NCBI GenBank assembly: GCA_021783175.1 | Contig: JAJXUF010000140.1 | Location: 1 to 8,127 of the forward strand | Direction: 5' to 3' | Origin: Pseudomonadota bacterium | GTDB taxonomy: Bacteria; Pseudomonadota; Gammaproteobacteria; Acidiferrobacterales; UBA6901 | DNA length: 8,127 nucleotides | In this document: positions 5,704 through 8,127 of the stretch, piece by piece | Numbering within the stretch: position 1 is the first letter of the stretch | Layout of the letters: each line of letters starts with the position of its first letter | Notes under the pieces: model-generated | Told to the model about the DNA's origin: nothing | The model's database searches: none | What the model saw: only the letters and a program-made list of their open reading frames with translations | Program-made: the position numbers and the translations under genes

Positions 5704-6374
5704 ACCTTGAACGCGTTCTGCAACGCACCGATGTCTGGCGCGGCGGCATCGCTCCCCCGCAAACCGGCGTTGCTTCCGGTTTCGCGGCGCTCGATACCGA
5801 GCTTGCCGGCGGCGGCTGGCCGATGGGTGCGGTGAGCGAGATTCTGATGCGGCACCCCGGCGGAGGCGAACTCACGCTGCTCATGCCGGCGCTCACGCGC
5901 ATCAGCCAGGAAGGCAAATGGTTGGCATTCGTCACGCCGCCCTATATTCCCTATGCGCCGGCGCTGCTGCGCGCCGGGGTCGATCTTGCGCATGCGCTGC
6001 TTGTGCAACCCGGCGACTTGCGCAAAACACTCTGGGCTGCCGAGCAGGCGCTGCGAGCCGGCTGCGGCGCCGTGCTGGTGTGGGCGCACGACATGAACGG
6101 CAAGCCGGTGCGGCGTCTGCAACTTGCCGCCGAGACCGGTGGCAGTCTCGCGTTCCTGTTCCGTTCGATTCGCTATGCCGGGGAAAGCTCAGCGGCGGCG
6201 TTGCGACTGCGCCTCGAGGCGCTGAACAGCCGCGTGCGCCAGTTTGAGGTGTCGCTTCTCAAACGTCGTGGTGGTTGGCCAACTGGACCGATTGTTCTGG
6301 AGGTAGATGATGCTCTGGATATGTCTGCATCTTCCGGATCTCGCGCTCGAGATCTTCACGCGCGCCGGCAATAA
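5700..6374 (+). CDS. imuA: ImuA, translesion synthesis-associated RecA/SulA-like protein
   Basis: First canonical member of the SOS mutasome ImuA-ImuB-DnaE2, needed for damage-induced mutagenesis. The 224-aa product has the family pattern: VASGFAALDTELAGGGWPMGAVSEIL (24-49), GELTLLMPALTRI (56-68), PPYIPYAPALLRAGVDL (80-96), WAAEQALRAGCGAVLVW (112-128), RRLQLAAETGGSLAFLFR (138-155) and VSLLKRRGG (184-192). It resembles RecA but the Walker A position reads HPGGGEL (52-58), without the GK[ST] needed for ATP binding, as expected of the short SulA-like ImuA type. ATG 5700 overlaps the stop of the upstream 50-codon ORF and lacks a good ribosome site, so translation is probably coupled. An in-frame TTG at 5682 would add six residues. 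The 3' end overlaps imuB by 65 nt. SOS control is expected through the boxes at 5512-5545. Confidence 0.9.
   Translation: MNLERVLQRTDVWRGGIAPPQTGVASGFAALDTELAGGGWPMGAVSEILMRHPGGGELTLLMPALTRISQEGKWLAFVTPPYIPYAPALLRAGVDLAHALLVQPGDLRKTLWAAEQALRAGCGAVLVWAHDMNGKPVRRLQLAAETGGSLAFLFRSIRYAGESSAAALRLRLEALNSRVRQFEVSLLKRRGGWPTGPIVLEVDDALDMSASSGSRARDLHARRQ
6299..6303 (+). promoter_or_regulatory. Strong Shine-Dalgarno GGAGG of imuB
   Basis: GGAGG lies inside imuA, 3 nt before ATG 6307 and 6 nt before ATG 6310. Spacing favours ATG 6310 as the imuB start. Confidence 0.65.
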
Positions 6375-7746
6375 CGCCGATCCGCTGGTCGTGTGCGAGG
6401 GTGCTGGTCGCACGCAGCGGGTGCTGTCGGCCAATGCCACGGCGCAGCGACACGGAATTCATGCCGGCATGCGCGTGAGCGCAGCGCTTGCGCTCAACGC
6501 CGCGCTGGGTGTCTGTCCGCGCGACCAGCGCGCTGAAGCGGCTGCACTCGAATCGCTAGCCGCCTGGGCCGGGCAGTTCAGCTCGCGCGTGTGTGTAGTT
6601 GAACCGCAGATACTGTTGCTTGAAATTGGTGGCAGTTTGCGACTGTTTCGCGGACTGGAGCCGTTACTGGCACAGATCGAGTTCGGGCTGGCTGGGCTTG
6701 GCTATCGCGCCCAGTTCGGCGTCGCACCGACGCCGCTTGCTGCCATCTGGTTTGCGCGCACCGGTGCCGAGGTGCAGATTGTTGAGCTTGCCGGCCTGGA
6801 CAGCGCCCTCGCTCCCCTGTCGCTCGAAGTGCTCGATCTTGCGCCGGGGGAACGCGAAGGCTTCGAGGGTATGGGTATTCGCCAGGTTGGAGACATCCTG
6901 CGCCTGCCGCGCGACGGACTGGCCAGACGCTGGGGCGCAGAGTTTATGCTGATGCTTGATCGGGCTTTAGGGCGCGCGGCGGATCCGCGCCGGAACCATG
7001 TCCCGGCGGCGCGTCATGAATCGTGTCTCATGCTGCCCGCGCCGGTCGAAAACGTTGAAGCAATCATGTTTGCGCTCAACCGACTGGTACAGGAACTCGC
7101 CGGCGTGCTGTGCACGCGTGTGGCCGGAGTACAAGAGGTCATTCTGACGTTGCGGCACCCAGGTGCCGAAGAAACGAGACTAGCGCTCGGACTGGTAGCG
7201 CCGACACGCGATCCACGCCATCTGCTGGAACTGTTCCGTGAGCAACTCGCGCGTACCATGATCGAGGCGCCGGTCGAAGCGCTGGTGCTTTGCGCCCCCA
7301 GGCTGGCGGCGCATACCTCACAGAATCTCGATCTGTTCGGGTCGCGCCAGACCGCCGGCGAAGCAGCCGGTATCCTGATTGAGCGCTTGCGCGCGCGTCT
7401 CGGCACACGCGCGGTGCAGGGATTCAAGGCTGTGGCTGAGTATCGGCCGGAATTTGCCTTCCGTTACGCTGAACCGGGCGAAGCAAGCGTGCTGGTCGAC
7501 TCTGGCAGGCGGCCGTTCTGGCTGCTGCCCGAGCCCGTGCCGCTTGAGGTGCGCGATGGGCGGCCGTGGCTGGACGGGGCGCTGGAGCTTGAGGGCAGCA
7601 GCGAACGTATCGAAAGCGGCTGGTGGGACGAGCGCGAGGTGGCGCGCGACTATTTTACCGCGCGCAACGGACTGGGCGAACGGTACTGGGTGTTTCGCGA
7701 TCTGCCGGAAGCAAAGCGCTGGTGGCTACACGGTGTGTTTGGGTGA
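6310..7746 (+). CDS. imuB: ImuB, catalytically inactive Y-family polymerase scaffold
   Basis: ImuB is the hub of the SOS mutasome: it binds the beta clamp and brings in ImuA and DnaE2, but does not polymerise DNA. The 478-aa product has the Y-family layout: LWICLHLPDLALE (2-14), a palm region to about 160, an HhH-like segment GMGIRQVGDILRLP (188-201), the little-finger region to about 335, and a C-terminal part with RRPFWLLPEPVPLE (400-413) and YWVFRDLPEAKRWWLHGVFG at the very end. By eye alignment, the three Y-family catalytic acids are replaced (DinB D8, D103 and E104 by L8, Q100 and I101). QNLDLF (338-343) fits the beta-clamp-binding peptide. ATG 6310 is preferred to 6307 on ribosome-site spacing. 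It overlaps imuA by 65 nt and lies 18 bp before dnaE2. Confidence 0.93.
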   Translation: MLWICLHLPDLALEIFTRAGNNADPLVVCEGAGRTQRVLSANATAQRHGIHAGMRVSAALALNAALGVCPRDQRAEAAALESLAAWAGQFSSRVCVVEPQILLLEIGGSLRLFRGLEPLLAQIEFGLAGLGYRAQFGVAPTPLAAIWFARTGAEVQIVELAGLDSALAPLSLEVLDLAPGEREGFEGMGIRQVGDILRLPRDGLARRWGAEFMLMLDRALGRAADPRRNHVPAARHESCLMLPAPVENVEAIMFALNRLVQELAGVLCTRVAGVQEVILTLRHPGAEETRLALGLVAPTRDPRHLLELFREQLARTMIEAPVEALVLCAPRLAAHTSQNLDLFGSRQTAGEAAGILIERLRARLGTRAVQGFKAVAEYRPEFAFRYAEPGEASVLVDSGRRPFWLLPEPVPLEVRDGRPWLDGALELEGSSERIESGWWDEREVARDYFTARNGLGERYWVFRDLPEAKRWWLHGVFG

Positions 7747-7753
7747 CCCGGAT

Positions 7754-7758
7754 GGGAG
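7754..7758 (+). promoter_or_regulatory. Shine-Dalgarno GGGAG of dnaE2
   Basis: GGGAG ends 6 nt before ATG 7765, supporting that start over the in-frame ATG at 7759, which directly abuts the ribosome site. Confidence 0.55.
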
Positions 7759-7764
7759 ATGATC

Positions 7765-8127
7765 ATGGCTGCATGCGTGACCCATTGTGGGGAGGAAGCG
7801 CTTCCTGCTTACGCCGAACTCCACTGTCTTTCCAACTTCAGCTTTCTGCGCGGAGCCTCGCATCCGCAAGAGCTTGTCGCGACCGCGCGACAGCTCGGTT
7901 ATTACGCGCTCGCGCTGACCGATGAATGTTCGCTCGCCGGTGTGGTACGCGCGCATCTGGCGGCACGCGAGGCGGGACTCAGACTCATTATTGGCACTGA
8001 GCTGACGCTTGCGCAGGGTGAGCGGCTGCTGCTGTATGCTCCCGACCGCGCGGCCTATGGCAATCTTTCGGAGTTGATCACCGCCGGGCGGCGGGCGGCG
8101 GAGAAGGGCCGGTATCACCTTACGCGT
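7765..8127 (+). CDS. dnaE2: Error-prone DNA polymerase DnaE2 (ImuC), N-terminal part (runs off window)
   Basis: C-family polymerase that carries out the synthesis step of ImuA-ImuB-DnaE2 translesion replication. The frame is open from ATG 7765 to the window edge: 121 of roughly 1000-1050 residues. The visible part is the start of the PHP domain: [20 protein letters not shown] (15-34), then [20 protein letters not shown] (36-55), [16 protein letters not shown] (56-71) and LIIGTEL (74-80). [17 protein letters not shown] and [14 protein letters not shown] are typical of DnaE2 rather than the replicative DnaE1, whose N-terminus usually reads FVHLRxHSEYS. It starts 18 bp after imuB with its own ribosome site, so it belongs to the same SOS-controlled transcript. 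The catalytic palm lies beyond the window, so activity cannot be judged. Confidence 0.95.
   Translation, partial: MAACVTHCGEEALPAYAELHCLSNFSFLRGASHPQELVATARQLGYYALALTDECSLAGVVRAHLAAREAGLRLIIGTELTLAQGERLLLYAPDRAAYGNLSELITAGRRAAEKGRYHLTR

Noticed and set aside
5217..6122. Long minus-strand frame of 301 codons opposite the proS end, the SOS promoter and imuA
   Set aside because: It runs antisense through conserved proS and imuA sequence and across the LexA boxes. Its residues 226-301 contain a PGDTALLRNG stretch faintly like beta-helix proteins, but no domain is supported; it is explained by GC-rich antisense openness.

Overview
The window looks like chromosomal DNA from a GC-rich gammaproteobacterium. 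The evidence is the conserved block mltD-gloB / yafS-rnhA-dnaQ, which E. coli also carries in a related arrangement, and a canonical CTG-N10-CAG LexA operator. I cannot name a genus. One gene, an archaeal/eukaryal-type prolyl-tRNA synthetase, is unusual for the group.

Layout. On the minus strand, gloB (644-1420, glyoxalase II) is followed by the first 183 codons of mltD (551 down to the window edge, a lipoprotein lytic transglycosylase). Only 38 bp divide gloB from the divergent plus-strand run yafS-like methyltransferase (1459-2280), rnhA (2273-2731, overlapping the stop of yafS) and dnaQ (2836-3558, Pol III proofreading subunit). A 166-bp gap with a weak promoter leads to proS (3725-5266). 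The remaining part is an SOS mutasome operon. Two back-to-back LexA boxes (5512-5545) overlap a promoter, then come a 50-codon ORF (5551-5703), imuA (5700-6374), imuB (6310-7746) and the start of dnaE2/imuC (7765 to the window end).

How the genes fit together. The left half is housekeeping: cell-wall turnover, methylglyoxal detoxification, RNA-DNA hybrid removal and replication proofreading. The right half is a damage-inducible error-prone replication cassette: RecA/SulA-like ImuA, the inactive Y-family scaffold ImuB with a beta-clamp peptide, and the polymerase DnaE2. The same stretch therefore encodes the cell's proofreader (DnaQ) and its mutator polymerase.

The most interesting unexplained item is the 50-aa ORF. 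It is the first gene after the twin LexA operators and its stop overlaps the imuA start as ATGA, so it should be SOS-induced and translationally coupled to imuA. I do not recognise its sequence. No tRNA, rRNA, CRISPR array, insertion sequence or phage gene was seen.
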